Below, in pieces: positions 7,168 through 14,763 of a stretch of DNA of 50,829 bases. The notes beneath the pieces are model-generated. The model was not told the origin of the DNA and did not search any database. It was given only the letters and a program-made list of their open reading frames with translations. Position 1 is the first letter of the stretch; the number at the start of each line of letters is the position of its first letter. The position numbers were made by a program, and so were the translations under genes. This stretch comes from Mycobacterium europaeum (GTDB lineage Bacteria; Actinomycetota; Actinomycetes; Mycobacteriales; Mycobacteriaceae): positions 1 to 50,829 of the forward strand of contig NZ_LQOU01000017.1 of the NCBI RefSeq assembly GCF_002102155.1, written 5' to 3'.

Positions 7168-7791
7168 GTGGCCGTATACACCTTGCCCGACTTGGATTGG
7201 GACTACGGAGCGCTGGAACCGCACATCTCCGGCCAGATCAACGAGCTTCACCACGATAAGCACCACGCCACCTACGTCAATGGCGCCAACGCTGCCCTGG
7301 AAAAGCTCGAGGAGGCGCGCGCCAAGGACGACCACGCCGCGATCCTGCTGAACGAGAAGAACTTGGCGTTCAACCTGGGCGGTCACGTCAACCACACCAT
7401 CTGGTGGAAGAACCTCTCCCCCAACGGTGGCGACAAGCCGACCGGTGAGCTCGCCGCAGCCATCGACGATGCCTTCGGGTCGTTCGACAACTTCCGCGCA
7501 CAGTTCCACGCGGCCGCCACCACCGTGCAAGGGTCGGGCTGGGCCGCGCTCGGCTGGGACACGCTGGGCAACAAGCTGCTGATCTTCCAGGTGTACGACC
7601 ACCAGTCCAACTTCCCGCTCGGGATCATCCCGTTGCTTCTGCTCGACATGTGGGAGCACGCGTTCTACCTGCAGTACAAGAACGTCAAGGTGGACTTCGC
7701 CAAGGCGTTCTGGAATGTCGTGAACTGGGCGGACGTCCAGGATCGCTACGCGGCGGCAACCTCGAAGACCACGGGGCTGATCGCCGGCTGA
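7168..7791 (+). CDS. sodA: superoxide dismutase (Fe/Mn family)
   Basis: SodA converts superoxide to oxygen and peroxide. The 207-residue protein is nearly the same as M. tuberculosis SodA in length and sequence ([20 protein letters not shown]). Metal ligands are His28, the His in GHVNHTIWW near residue 76, and Asp and His in the DMWEHAFY motif near 160-164. The GTG at 7168, not the upstream frame extension, is chosen because GAAAGGA lies just before it and the conserved protein begins there. There is no signal peptide; in M. tuberculosis the enzyme is iron-dependent and exported through SecA2. A strong terminator follows. Confidence 0.96.
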   Translation: MAVYTLPDLDWDYGALEPHISGQINELHHDKHHATYVNGANAALEKLEEARAKDDHAAILLNEKNLAFNLGGHVNHTIWWKNLSPNGGDKPTGELAAAIDDAFGSFDNFRAQFHAAATTVQGSGWAALGWDTLGNKLLIFQVYDHQSNFPLGIIPLLLLDMWEHAFYLQYKNVKVDFAKAFWNVVNWADVQDRYAAATSKTTGLIAG

Positions 7792-7806
7792 GTCAACATC
7801 GATCGG

Positions 7807-7839
7807 CAGGGGCGTCGCGCGGCTTGCGCGGCGCCCCTG
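7807..7839 (+). terminator. hairpin terminator after sodA
   Basis: CAGGGGCGTCGCGC pairs with GCGCGGCGCCCCTG (one wobble) around a 5-base loop, giving a 14-bp stem starting 16 bases after the sodA stop. Only short T runs follow, as is usual for mycobacterial terminators. Confidence 0.75.
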
Positions 7840-7985
7840 TCGTTTGCTTGGCTTGGAATCGGGCATTCGGAGAACATGTGCGCCACTAGCCGTGTCGGCT
7901 TGCACGGTGCCGAACCCGCAGGCATGCTGAATCATTCGAGCTAACAGTGTGGTTAATCGGACGGAGGCGTCGCGCGGAGGTCGAA

Positions 7986-8519
7986 ATGGAGACTGGGTCT
8001 GACCGCCCGATAGGGGTATCCCCTTTCCATGCTCGTGGTGCCCTGAAAGGGTTCGTGATCTCCGGGCGTTGGCCCGATTCGACCAAGGAGTGGGCCCAGC
8101 TGCTCATGGTCGCGGTCAGGGTGGCGTCGTTGCCCGGATTGCTCTCCACCACAACGGTGTTCGGCGCCCGGGAGGAGCTACCCGACGCGCCGGAGCCGGG
8201 CACCGTCGGCCTGGTGCTCGCCGAAGGCACGGTCTTCGGTGAATCGGCAATACAGCCAGGCTATTTCGCCGATCATCAGCCCCCGGCGCTGCTGATGTTG
8301 CATCCGCCCTCGGAGACCACGCCTTCCCTGCCGGAATGCAGCGGTGCGGCGTCGGGATGCGTCCTGCTCCCGGGATTGCCCTACCTGGGTCTCGAGCACC
8401 GGGCGGCCTGGGTGGAAGCCGAAGCCGACGGGACGATCACGTCCATGGTCAGCCGAGTCGGCGTCGACCCCATCTCCCACCCGGACACCGCCATTCTGGC
8501 GATGCTGCTTGCGGCATAA
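7986..8519 (+). CDS. conserved hypothetical protein (Rv3847-like)
   Basis: The 177-residue protein agrees with Rv3847 in length and position between sodA and espR. It has no transmembrane segment, signal peptide or recognisable catalytic motif. The sequence is a mixed alpha/beta pattern with a Gly/Leu-rich middle (VGLVLAEGTVFGESAIQPGYF). The ATG at 7986 (METGSDRP) is chosen over the longer frame from 7947 because it reproduces the family length. No function can be assigned. H37Rv has Rv3848 next; here a 583-base gene-free region follows. Confidence 0.8.
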   Translation: METGSDRPIGVSPFHARGALKGFVISGRWPDSTKEWAQLLMVAVRVASLPGLLSTTTVFGAREELPDAPEPGTVGLVLAEGTVFGESAIQPGYFADHQPPALLMLHPPSETTPSLPECSGAASGCVLLPGLPYLGLEHRAAWVEAEADGTITSMVSRVGVDPISHPDTAILAMLLAA

Positions 8520-9102
8520 CCGCTCGCCCGTCACGCGCGCCGACCCCACCGGGTTGAAGGGTTCGCGGTCACGGTCGGCCGGTTCGCGGGCGCGCCGCGG
8601 TGGCGCCGGTCGACGGCGGTCGCTCGCGAATTCCGTAACCGGCTTCAGCGCTGCGGGCCCGGCGAAAGAGCACGGTGCCGGGAGAGACACCTCGATGGAG
8701 AACGCCGATTCGCATTCCCGACACGGCCACGGCCACCGATTTCCGGACGCGCGACGGACTCGACAGCAAATAAGGCGTTAAGCAATCATAAATTGCTGCT
8801 CGGTTGCGGTACGACCACCCAGCACGTCCGCATATTACACTTCGCCGAGGACTCCGCCGCCGCCCCGCCACCGTGGGTTCGCGGTCCAATTCTGCGTATA
8901 ACCTGTGAGTTTCGACTATTTAGTGGACACCTCAGCGAATCAGTTAGACGCTCGTAAAGTGTGGCATCGGCAAGCTTCAGCTACGCCCGGCCCGACTACG
9001 TGGGGGTTTGCACCTGGTTAGGCATACCAACCCTCGCTACCATGACCAGCAAATACACCTAGGTAATAGTTCACTTCTACAGCCAAGTGGAGGTCATATC
9101 CA
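8520..9102. other. long intergenic region upstream of espR
   Basis: No convincing gene is visible in these 583 bases. The left half is GC-rich and repetitive. The right half, from about 8760, is AT-richer and has a small inverted repeat, AGCAAT-N5-ATTGCT (8781-8797). A TATAAC (8898-8903) may act as a -10. The region probably holds the espR promoter and a long leader. An Rv3848-like gene, expected here from H37Rv order, is absent. Confidence 0.5.
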
Positions 9103-9501
9103 ATGAGCACGACGTTCGCTGCTCGCCTGAACCGCCTGTTCGACACGGTGTATCCCCCGGGACGCGGGCCGCACACCTCCGCGGAAGTGATCGCGGCGCT
9201 CAAGGCAGAGGGCGTCACGATGTCGGCTCCCTACCTCTCGCAGTTGCGGTCGGGGAACCGCACCAACCCGTCGGCGGCGACCATGGCCGCGTTGGCCAAC
9301 TTCTTCCGCATCAAACCGGCCTACTTCACCGACGACGAGTACTACGAGAAGCTCGACAAGGAGTTGTCGTTGCTGGCCACGATGCGCGACGACGGGGTGC
9401 GCCGCATCGCCGTGCGCGCATCCGAGTTGTCCCCCGAGGCCCAGCACGAGGTCATGCAGCGGGTGAACGAGCTGCGCCGCGCGGAGCACTTGGACGCATA
9501 G
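9103..9501 (+). CDS. espR: nucleoid-associated transcription regulator EspR
   Basis: EspR is a DNA-binding protein that activates the espACD operon and thus ESX-1 secretion, and binds many chromosomal sites. The 132-residue protein starts MSTTFAARLNRLFDTVYPPG. Its helix-turn-helix covers about residues 28-60 (VIAALKAEGVTMSAPYLSQLRSG), and a C-terminal dimerisation helix pair follows (about 85-130). Length is that of the M. tuberculosis protein. AGTGGAGGT upstream of the ATG is a good ribosome site. espA, espC and espD are not in this window. Confidence 0.95.
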   Translation: MSTTFAARLNRLFDTVYPPGRGPHTSAEVIAALKAEGVTMSAPYLSQLRSGNRTNPSAATMAALANFFRIKPAYFTDDEYYEKLDKELSLLATMRDDGVRRIAVRASELSPEAQHEVMQRVNELRRAEHLDA

Positions 9502-9566
9502 CGCAAGGCCGCGCCGAACGCGGCCGCCGGCCCCGACCTGGAGGGCTCCCTCCCGCCCATTCCGAT

Positions 9567-9572
9567 TAGGGT
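9567..9572 (+). promoter_or_regulatory. -10 element before the Rv3850-like gene
   Basis: TAGGGT fits TANNNT and lies six bases before the ATG at 9579. The message could be leaderless, although GAGGGA just before the ATG might also serve as a ribosome site on a longer transcript. Confidence 0.4.
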
Positions 9573-9578
9573 GAGGGA

Positions 9579-10235
9579 ATGGGCCTGTTCCCCAAGCGAA
9601 AAAGTCGCGCGACGCGTCGCGCCGAAGCCCGTGCGATCAAGGCCCGCGCGAAGCTGGAGGCCAAGCTCGCCGCCAAGAACGAGACCCGCCGCTACAAGGC
9701 GGCCCAACGGGCCGAGGCCAAGGCCCTCAAAGCGCAGATCAAGGCCCAACGGGACAGCGACCGGACCGCGTTGAAAGTCGCCGAGACCGAGCTCAAAGCG
9801 GCGCGGGAAGGCAAGATCTTGTCGCCGTCGCGCATCAGGCGGACGCTGACCGTCTCCCGGTTGCTCGCGCCGATCCTCACGCCGGTCATCTATCGCGGCG
9901 CCGTCTCGGCGCGTGCGCTGATCGATCAGCGCCGCGCGGACCGACTCGGGATCCCGCTCGCCCAGATCGGGCAGTTCTCCGGCCACGGCGCGCAGCTGTC
10001 GGCCCGGATCGCCGGAGCGGAGAAGTCCCTGCGGGCCGTCCAGGACAAGAAACCCAAGGACGCCGAGACCAAACAGTTCGTGGCGGCCATCAGCGAACGG
10101 CTCACCGATCTGTCGGCGGCTGTCACCGCCGCGGAGAACATGCCGGCCGCGCGACGCCGGGCTGCCCATGCCGCGATCTCCTCGCAGCTCGACGGTATCG
10201 AGGCGGACCTGATGGCCCGGCTGGGTCTGGGCTGA
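9579..10235 (+). CDS. basic helical conserved protein (Rv3850-like, DUF6474 type)
   Basis: The 218-residue protein has a strongly basic Lys/Ala/Arg-rich N-terminal half (residues 1-85) predicted to be a long helix or coiled coil (for example KARAKLEAKLAAKNETRRYK). A hydrophobic stretch, LTVSRLLAPILTPVIYRGAV, lies near residues 85-105. A second helical region forms the C-terminus. It matches Rv3850 in size and location. Function is unknown; the basic helix could contact nucleic acid or membrane. A putative -10 six bases upstream suggests its own promoter. Confidence 0.8.
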   Translation: MGLFPKRKSRATRRAEARAIKARAKLEAKLAAKNETRRYKAAQRAEAKALKAQIKAQRDSDRTALKVAETELKAAREGKILSPSRIRRTLTVSRLLAPILTPVIYRGAVSARALIDQRRADRLGIPLAQIGQFSGHGAQLSARIAGAEKSLRAVQDKKPKDAETKQFVAAISERLTDLSAAVTAAENMPAARRRAAHAAISSQLDGIEADLMARLGLG

Positions 10236-10241
10236 CCAGCG

Positions 10242-10919
10242 ATGCACCGGCGCAGATTGTCGACGATGGCCCGCTTCCCGATCGCGGCGGCCGCCGCCAT
10301 CGCGCTCTACCTCGGCGCGGCGGCGCACCTTCCGGCGGCGTGGGCGCACGTCCACGCCAGCAGCGACGACGCGGTGCGCGGCGCCGTGGCGGTCGTCACC
10401 TTTCAGGTCCCCAACGAATCCAACACGGGCGCGGTGACCACGGCGTTGAGCGTCGCCCTGCCCAACGTGGCCTCGGCGCGGGCGGAGAGCATGCCGGGGT
10501 GGACGGCCAAGCTCGACCGCGACGCGGCATCGGGCACCGTGCACTCGGTGACGTGGACGGCCGCGCCGGGCGGCGGGATCGGCGCCGACCAATTCGCGCT
10601 GTTCCGGCTCTCGGTGAAGCTGCCCGACACCGAGACCGTCAGCTTCCCGACCACGCAGACCTACTCCGACGGCACCGTCGTGAAGTGGGACCAGCCGCCG
10701 CAGCCCGGCGGCGGTGAGCCCGAATACCCGGCGCCCGCACTGACACTCGCCGCCGGACCCGTGGCATCGCACGACCACCACCCGGCGCAGCCGGCCGAGC
10801 ACGCGACCGCGGCGCCGCAGCCCAGATCCGCGGACAACACCGCCCGGCTGCTGGGCGGGGCGGCCCTGGTGGTCGCCGCGTTGGGAGTCTTCATTGCGCT
10901 GATCCGCCGACGGGCATGA
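10242..10919 (+). CDS. YcnI-family (DUF1775) exported copper-binding protein
   Basis: This 225-residue protein has a Sec-type signal peptide ending near AWA, so the mature chain begins HVHAS. An N-terminal His of this kind is the copper ligand in YcnI domains, together with a conserved Trp, here probably in VVKWDQPP. A His-containing linker (SHDHHPAQ) and a C-terminal anchor helix (LLGGAALVVAALGVFIALI) follow. It should sit on the outer face of the membrane and bind Cu(II). The stop overlaps the start of the CopC-domain gene, so the pair forms one unit. An ATG at 10266 is an alternative start. Confidence 0.88.
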   Translation: MHRRRLSTMARFPIAAAAAIALYLGAAAHLPAAWAHVHASSDDAVRGAVAVVTFQVPNESNTGAVTTALSVALPNVASARAESMPGWTAKLDRDAASGTVHSVTWTAAPGGGIGADQFALFRLSVKLPDTETVSFPTTQTYSDGTVVKWDQPPQPGGGEPEYPAPALTLAAGPVASHDHHPAQPAEHATAAPQPRSADNTARLLGGAALVVAALGVFIALIRRRA

Positions 10920-11425
10920 GGCGGTTGGCGACCGCCGCATGCGTCGGCGCCCTGCTGGTGATCGCCACCCTGACGGCACCGCCGGTCTCGGCGCACGCCG
11001 CTCGCATCGCCACCGATCCGGCCGACAACGCGGTCCTCACGACCGGGCCCGAGCGGGTGAGCGCCACCTTCAACGAACAGCTGCAGACCACGTTCGCGGC
11101 CATGACCGTCGTCGGGCCCGACGGCAACGTGTGGTCCGCCGGCGACCCCACCGTGCGGGGCGCGGTGGTCGGCATCGGCCTGCGACCGCTCGGGCCGGCC
11201 GGGACCTACACCGTGAACTACCGCGTGACCTCCGCCGACGGTCACGTGGTCTCCGGATCCTGGTCGTTTCGGTTGACGGTGCCGGGCACCGGCACGCCGG
11301 GACCCCCGGTGGGCGCCGGCCCGGCCGGTGGCCGGGACTCAGCGGTCCCGGTGTGGCCGTTCGTCGCGGTGGCGGCGCTGCTCGTCGCCGGCGGCGCCGT
11401 GTGGGCCCTGCGGCGCCGACCGTGA
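10916..11425 (+). CDS. CopC-domain exported copper-binding protein
   Basis: The 169-residue protein has a signal peptide cleaved after VSA, leaving an N-terminal His (HAARIATDP) as expected for CopC copper sites. The domain contains the conserved SADGHVVSGSW segment with Asp and His ligands. A linker and C-terminal helix (VWPFVAVAALLVAGGAVWAL) anchor it. CopC proteins carry copper in the periplasm, often feeding CopD; no copD is nearby. It overlaps the YcnI-type gene by 4 bases. I do not recall this pair at this place in H37Rv. Confidence 0.88.
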   Translation: MRRLATAACVGALLVIATLTAPPVSAHAARIATDPADNAVLTTGPERVSATFNEQLQTTFAAMTVVGPDGNVWSAGDPTVRGAVVGIGLRPLGPAGTYTVNYRVTSADGHVVSGSWSFRLTVPGTGTPGPPVGAGPAGGRDSAVPVWPFVAVAALLVAGGAVWALRRRP

Positions 11426-11521
11426 CCGGCGGCCGAGGCGGTCGCGGCCGTGCTGGCATGATGGGTTCGAAGAACCCGCGTGGGCTAGAAAACTACTGAG
11501 GAAAGCTCAAGGAGCGGCCGC

Positions 11522-11962
11522 ATGGCAGACCCGCAGGACCAACCCAACAGCGAACCCGACGGCGCATCGAACCCGCCGCCGGAGAAGCAGCCTCCGGCCA
11601 AGGCGGTCAAGAAGGCCGCGAAAGCTCCCGCGAAGAAAGCGCCCGCGAAAAAGGCACCCGCCAAGAAAGCACCCGCCAAGAAAGCTCCGGCGAAGAAGGC
11701 GCCCGCCAAGGCCGCCCAGCCCCCCGTAAAGGCCGCCGAGCCACCGCTCGAGGTGCAGCAGCGAATCGAAAGCAACGGTGACCTCGCGGCGGCCGCCAAA
11801 GATGCTGCGGCACAAGCCAAATCCACAGTCGACGCCGCCAACAACCCGGTTTCTCCCGACGTCCCGGCTTCGGTCCTGAGCCAGTCGCCGGTGCCGTTGA
11901 TCGTAGCCCTGGCCGTCAGCCTGCTGGCGATCCTGTTGATCCGGCAGCTGCGGCGCCACTGA
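11522..11962 (+). CDS. hns: Lys/Ala-repeat nucleoid protein with membrane anchor (Rv3852, annotated hns)
   Basis: The 146-residue protein has an acidic start, then about six tandem PAKKA-type repeats (residues ~36-65) like those of histone-like tails. The C-terminal helix ([18 protein letters not shown]) would tether it to the membrane. This matches Rv3852, named H-NS in H37Rv although it has no H-NS fold. It binds DNA in vitro by report. The AAGGAG at about 11511 supports the ATG at 11522. Repeat number may vary between strains, since the DNA repeats are near-identical. Confidence 0.88.
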   Translation: MADPQDQPNSEPDGASNPPPEKQPPAKAVKKAAKAPAKKAPAKKAPAKKAPAKKAPAKKAPAKAAQPPVKAAEPPLEVQQRIESNGDLAAAAKDAAAQAKSTVDAANNPVSPDVPASVLSQSPVPLIVALAVSLLAILLIRQLRRH

Positions 11963-11978
11963 CGGTAGTCCTAGCCGC

Positions 11979-11984
11979 TACCGT
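11979..11984 (+). promoter_or_regulatory. -10 element, probable leaderless start of rraA
   Basis: TACCGT fits TANNNT and lies seven bases before the GTG at 11992. This supports that codon as the start rather than the GTG at 11983, which overlaps the -10. Confidence 0.5.
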
Positions 11985-11991
11985 GTCAGAC

Positions 11992-12471
11992 GTGACCGTG
12001 TCATTCCAGCCGACCGCCGACCTCGTCGACGACATCGGACCCGACGTGCGCAGTTGCGACGTCCAATTCCGCCAGTTCGGTGGCCGCCACCAATTCGCCG
12101 GGCCCATCAGCACGGTGCGCTGCTTCGAAGACAATGCGCTGCTGAAATCGGTGCTCTCCCAGCCGAGTGCGGGCGGTGTGCTGGTCATCGACGGCGGCGG
12201 TTCCCTGCACTCGGCGCTGGTCGGGGATGTCATCGCCGAACTGGCCCGCGCGAACGGCTGGGCCGGCCTGATCGTCCACGGGGCGGTGCGTGACGCCGCC
12301 GCGCTGCGCGGCCTCGACATCGGCATCAAGGCGCTGGGCACCAATCCCCGCAAGAGCACCAAGACCGGGGACGGCGAGCGCGACGTGGAGGTCACGTTGG
12401 GCGGGGTGACGTTCTCCCCGGGTGAGATCGCCTACAGCGACGACGACGGCATCGTCGTCGTCAAGCCCTAA
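11992..12471 (+). CDS. rraA: RraA-family protein (regulator of ribonuclease activity A, formerly MenG)
   Basis: The 159-residue protein has the RraA fold signature [23 protein letters not shown] and [25 protein letters not shown]. It was once annotated as the menaquinone methyltransferase MenG, but family members are RNase E inhibitors or aldolase-like enzymes (oxaloacetate decarboxylase or HMG aldolase activity needs a metal site near the GxxxRD motif, here GAVRD). It corresponds to Rv3853. Its stop overlaps that of ethA on the opposite strand. Confidence 0.9.
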   Translation: MTVSFQPTADLVDDIGPDVRSCDVQFRQFGGRHQFAGPISTVRCFEDNALLKSVLSQPSAGGVLVIDGGGSLHSALVGDVIAELARANGWAGLIVHGAVRDAAALRGLDIGIKALGTNPRKSTKTGDGERDVEVTLGGVTFSPGEIAYSDDDGIVVVKP

Positions 12472-13937
12472 ACCGCAACCGCCGCACGCTTTTTCGCGAA
12501 TCGCAGGCCTTCGTCGTCGACCTTGCCGCGCCGGATCGTGCGCATGTCGAAGAAGTAGTTCTGCTTGAGCCGCCATGGTGCGCGCGACCCCGACTTGGGC
12601 AGCAGGTGCATCGAGCGCTGGAAATAACCGGGGTTGAAGTCCATGAACGGCAGCTCGTCGACGTCAGCTCCTGGGTGCTGCGGCTCGACGAAGTCAAATC
12701 CCTTGTCGTCCATGTAGTTCAGCAGCCGACAGACGAACTCCGAGACCAGGTCGGCCTTCAGCGTCCACGATGCGTTGGTGTAGCCGAAGGTGATCGCGAA
12801 GTTCGGCACCCCGGAGAACATCAGGCCCTTGTAGGTCATCAACGACGTCAGCTCGATCGGTTCACCGTTTCGGGTTGGCCGCACCCCGCCCAGCAACTGC
12901 ATGTTCAATCCCGTTGCGGTGATGATGATGTCGGCTTGCAGTTCCTCGCCCGAGGTGAGCCTGATCCCGGTCTTGGTTAACCGGTCGATGGTGTCGGTGA
13001 CGACGTCGGCCTTGCCGTGCCGGATGGTGCGGAAGAAGTCGCCGTCGGGGGCCAGGCACAGCCGCTGATCCCAGACGTTGTACCGGGGACCGAAGTGCTT
13101 TTCGACGTCGTAGCCCTCGGGCAGGCGCCGCTTGGCCATGGTCATCAGCGTCTTGCGCATGTAGGCCGGGCGCTTCCGCGACAGCTGGTACTGGAAGGTG
13201 CTGAAGGCGATGGCTTTCCAGCGATTCGCGATGTGCGCCAAGCGGCCCGGCAACAGCCGGTTGGTCTGCTCGGCGAACGGGTCGACCCCGGGCAGCGAGC
13301 CGATGTAGGTCGGCGAGCGCTGCAGCATCGTGACGTGGCCGGAGCCCGTGTTCACCAGGGCCGGGATCAGCGTGATCGCGGTGGCCCCGGAGCCGATGAC
13401 GACGATCTTCTTGCCCGTGTAGTCCAGGTCCTCCGGCCAGTGCTGCGGATGGACGATCCCGCCCTCGAAGTCCTCGGCGCCCGGGAAGGTGGGCGAATAC
13501 CCCTCGTCGTAGTTGTAGTAGCCGGTGCACGCGAACAGGAAGGAGCAGGTCAGCTCGCGCTGCTCCCCATCGGACTCGACGGTCAGGGTCCAGCGGTTGT
13601 CGGCGTCGGACCAATCCGCGGCCACGACGCGCTGGCGGTAGCGGATGTGCCGGTCGATCTTGTTCTCGACCGCGGCCTCCCTGATGTACTGCTTGATGTC
13701 GGCGCCCTCGGCGATCGACTTCGCCGAGTGCCAGGGCTTGAACCGGAAGCCGAGGGTGAACATGTCGGAGTCGGACCGAATGCCCGGGTATTTGAACAGG
13801 TCCCAGGTGCCGCCCAGGTCGTCGCGGCGTTCGAGGATCGCGTAGCTCTTGGTCGGGCAACGCTCCTGCAGGTGCCACGCCGCGCTGATCCCGGAAATGC
13901 CGGCGCCCACGATGATCACGTCAAGGTGCTCAGTCAT
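12468..13937 (-). CDS. ethA: FAD-containing Baeyer-Villiger monooxygenase EthA
   Basis: EthA oxidises ketones and, in M. tuberculosis, activates the prodrug ethionamide. The 489-residue protein has the same length as Rv3854c. It carries the FAD Rossmann motif GAGISG at residues 11-16, the Baeyer-Villiger fingerprint around [12 protein letters not shown], and the NADPH motif VIGSGATA after it. It is divergent from ethR and separated by a short repeat-bearing operator, so it should be repressed by EthR. It converges with rraA. Confidence 0.95.
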   Translation of the reverse strand: MTEHLDVIIVGAGISGISAAWHLQERCPTKSYAILERRDDLGGTWDLFKYPGIRSDSDMFTLGFRFKPWHSAKSIAEGADIKQYIREAAVENKIDRHIRYRQRVVAADWSDADNRWTLTVESDGEQRELTCSFLFACTGYYNYDEGYSPTFPGAEDFEGGIVHPQHWPEDLDYTGKKIVVIGSGATAITLIPALVNTGSGHVTMLQRSPTYIGSLPGVDPFAEQTNRLLPGRLAHIANRWKAIAFSTFQYQLSRKRPAYMRKTLMTMAKRRLPEGYDVEKHFGPRYNVWDQRLCLAPDGDFFRTIRHGKADVVTDTIDRLTKTGIRLTSGEELQADIIITATGLNMQLLGGVRPTRNGEPIELTSLMTYKGLMFSGVPNFAITFGYTNASWTLKADLVSEFVCRLLNYMDDKGFDFVEPQHPGADVDELPFMDFNPGYFQRSMHLLPKSGSRAPWRLKQNYFFDMRTIRRGKVDDEGLRFAKKRAAVAV

Positions 13938-13950
13938 CCCGCCACGCTAT

Positions 13951-14001
13951 CAACGCCCTGTCGATGTAGTCAACGCTGTGTCGAAAGTTTCGACGCTGTG
14001 T
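13951..14001. promoter_or_regulatory. ethA-ethR operator: three repeats with a 20-bp period
   Basis: CAACGCCCTGT (13951), CAACGCTGTGT (13971) and CGACGCTGTGT (13991) start exactly 20 bp apart. A perfect inverted repeat TCGAAA-G-TTTCGA (13981-13993) lies between the last two. The -10 of ethR (TAAAGT, 14001-14006) begins at the last base of the third repeat. EthR binds its own intergenic region cooperatively, so this is its probable operator. Confidence 0.8.
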
Positions 14002-14006
14002 AAAGT
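14001..14006 (+). promoter_or_regulatory. -10 element, probable leaderless start of ethR
   Basis: TAAAGT fits TANNNT and lies seven bases before the GTG at 14014, with no ribosome binding site between them. Confidence 0.5.
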
Positions 14007-14013
14007 AGCGGGC

Positions 14014-14655
14014 GTGACTACCGCCGGCCAGACCCGCGCCCTGCGCGGCCGCCGCACCGTCCGCCCCTCGGGCGACGACCGCGAGCAGGCGATCCTCGCG
14101 ACCGCAGAACGGCTGCTGGAGCAGCGCTCGTTCACCGACATCTCCGTCGACGACCTGGCCAAGGGGGCGGGCCTGTCGCGTCCGACGTTCTACTTCTATT
14201 TCAAGTCCAAGGAGGCGGTGCTGCTCTCACTGCTCGAGCCGGTGATCGCGCGCGCCGACTCCGAGTTCGACGGCGCCGTGCAGCGACTCCCGGAGGATCC
14301 CCGCCGGGTGTGGCGTAACGGCATCAAGGCGTTCTTCATGGCGTTCAGTTCACACCGCCGGCTGGCCCGCGCCGCTACCGAGGCGCTGGCCACGAGCTCC
14401 GAGTTGCGCGTCGTCTGGCTGGGGTTCATGCAGAAGTGGATCGACCAGACGGCGGCGATGATCGCCGCCGAACGCGCTCGCGGCGCCGCTCCGGAGACGA
14501 TTCCGGCGGTAGACCTCGCGACCTCGCTGAACCAGATGAACGAGCGCACGATGATGGCCGCGCTGTCCGCCGAGACGCCGGCGGTGGACGAGGACCGGGT
14601 GGTCGACACCCTCACCCACATCTGGGTGACCAGCATCTACGGCGAATCGGGCTAA
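14014..14655 (+). CDS. ethR: TetR-family repressor EthR
   Basis: EthR represses ethA. The 213-residue protein has an Arg-rich N-terminal tail, then the TetR DNA-binding domain. ILATAERLLEQRSFTDISVDDLAKGAGLSRPTFYFYFKSKEAVL gives the helix-turn-helix at about residues 45-75. The all-helical ligand domain follows. Length agrees with Rv3855 (about 216). The GTG at 14014 is supported by the -10 seven bases upstream, and the longer frame upstream reads through the operator. The ligand pocket in M. tuberculosis binds hydrophobic ketones and drug-like esters. Confidence 0.95.
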   Translation: MTTAGQTRALRGRRTVRPSGDDREQAILATAERLLEQRSFTDISVDDLAKGAGLSRPTFYFYFKSKEAVLLSLLEPVIARADSEFDGAVQRLPEDPRRVWRNGIKAFFMAFSSHRRLARAATEALATSSELRVVWLGFMQKWIDQTAAMIAAERARGAAPETIPAVDLATSLNQMNERTMMAALSAETPAVDEDRVVDTLTHIWVTSIYGESG

Positions 14656-14724
14656 GTGGCGATCGCAAGCGTGGCGTAGCCGGGCGAAGTCCCCCGCAAG
14701 CGGGAGGTGCCCCCAGGTCGCCAC
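14656..14724. repeat. palindromic intergenic repeat between ethR and dinB3
   Basis: Outer arms GTGGCGA (14656-14662) and TCGCCAC (14718-14724) flank an inner hairpin CCCGC-AA-GCGGG (14693-14704). The central sequence, around CCCCCGCAAGCGGGAGGTGC, resembles short palindromic repeats that I recall as common between genes in slow-growing mycobacteria. It may also end ethR transcription. Copy number cannot be judged here. Confidence 0.55.
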
Positions 14725-14749
14725 CATCGGATGGCGTCACCCGCCCGTG

Positions 14750-14763
14750 CGAACATATGTTCG
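14750..14763. promoter_or_regulatory. LexA (SOS) box overlapping the dinB3 start codon
   Basis: CGAACATATGTTCG is a perfect 14-bp palindrome. It matches the core of the mycobacterial LexA box, TCGAAC-N4-GTTCGA, at every specified position except the outermost base on each side. It contains the ATG of the polymerase gene, so a bound LexA would block promoter or early elongation. Confidence 0.75.

Noticed and set aside
11607..11725. Tandem DNA repeat in the hns-like gene considered as a CRISPR or minisatellite
   Set aside because: The repeat is in frame and encodes PAKKA units, with no spacers, so it is explained by the protein.
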